DNA of 64,000 nt, from assembly GCF_001649575.2 (NCBI RefSeq), contig NC_051445.1:24856061-24920060 (forward strand), given 5' to 3'. This DNA comes from Kryptolebias marmoratus. Taxonomy: Eukaryota; Chordata; Actinopteri; Cyprinodontiformes; Rivulidae. Shown one piece after another: positions 63,721 to 64,000 of the stretch (its first letter is position 1; each line of letters starts with the position of its first letter). The notes under the pieces were generated by a model, which was given only the letters and a program-made list of their open reading frames with translations, had not been told where the DNA came from and did no database searches. The translations under genes and the position numbers were made by a program.

Positions 63721-64000
63721 TGTAGGAACATTCATGTGCTCTTAAAACTATAAATATGACAACAGGAATCTAAGTCTTATGATCTGTGCTTTTTCAATGT
63801 CATTTTATCCATTTCTTTGGTTTATTTCTTGTGGTTTTATGATTATTTTCTGTGTTTTCCTTGTGTAAAGTTGTTCCCCAGTGTTTCTTATGCCATCAGT
63901 GCTTTTCCTCAGTCAGTCCTGCTTCTCAGTCCTCCTCTCACGCGTGTTCCCTATAATCATCAGGCTCAGTTGCAGTCACTTACCTCATCAGTCCCAGCCC

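Larger units (their letters stand above)
58650..64000. other. Probable spire1 5' intron, no exon found
   Basis: AT-rich and repeat-rich. The missing spire1 KIND-domain exons were looked for on the minus strand and not seen. Contents are the repeats listed separately, plus a short teleost repeat at 62.11-62.24 kb (GAATTCAATTCATATTAG..CTGGGCGCTATACAA). One unexplained plus-strand frame is at 61763-62083. Confidence 0.5.

Overview
The window is nuclear DNA of a ray-finned fish, probably a percomorph teleost. The evidence is small exons with GT-AG introns, long AT-rich non-coding stretches, Tc1/Sleeping Beauty-like, L1/Tx1-like and other teleost repeats, fish-typical microsatellites, and four vertebrate-type genes. 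No species can be named. There is one assembly gap (Ns at 39031-39486). All gene models were built by hand from splice sites, phase continuity and remembered family motifs; no alignment or search was run.

Layout. (1) 2782-9560, minus: most of rnf144b, a RING-IBR-RING E3 ubiquitin ligase. Six coding exons are present; the last, membrane-anchor exon is not found and probably lies before base 1. A CpG-rich block at about 13.95-14.36 kb is the best candidate for its untranslated first exon and promoter. (2) 14.4-22.7 kb: no gene recognised. It holds a dead Sleeping Beauty-like element, small inverted-repeat elements and a degenerate GTACCAGGTAAGT array split in two. (3) 22785-25076, plus: a five-exon gene for a 184-residue protein that I cannot match to a named family. 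It carries two related segments (LNIS...CVIGD and LNIS...CVIIGDNNHM) that resemble the amyloid-forming RHIM of RIPK1/RIPK3. Its promoter has TATA, kappaB-like and ISRE-like sites, and its first intron holds a roughly 0.75 kb foldback of ACTAGT units. (4) 26288-29244, minus: iqcg (DRC9), a nexin-dynein regulatory complex subunit of motile cilia, with an RFX X-box just upstream; it is tail-to-tail with gene 3. (5) 34157-56845, minus: the 3' part of spire1, an actin nucleator, with four WH2 repeats, the Spir-box and the FYVE-related zinc domain. Its N-terminal KIND exons lie beyond the window. One 8.5 kb intron holds a 4.9 kb antisense L1/Tx1-like insertion with an intact 1257-residue ORF2 and perfect 14-bp target-site duplications.

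57-64 kb is probably 5' intron of spire1 and contains only repeats. The genes are not an operon and share no pathway. The most interesting locus is the RHIM-like gene, which has the look of a small innate-immune or cell-death adaptor or decoy. Next are a 51-nt candidate cassette exon in spire1 and an array of consensus-like 5' splice sites packed into a short spire1 intron.
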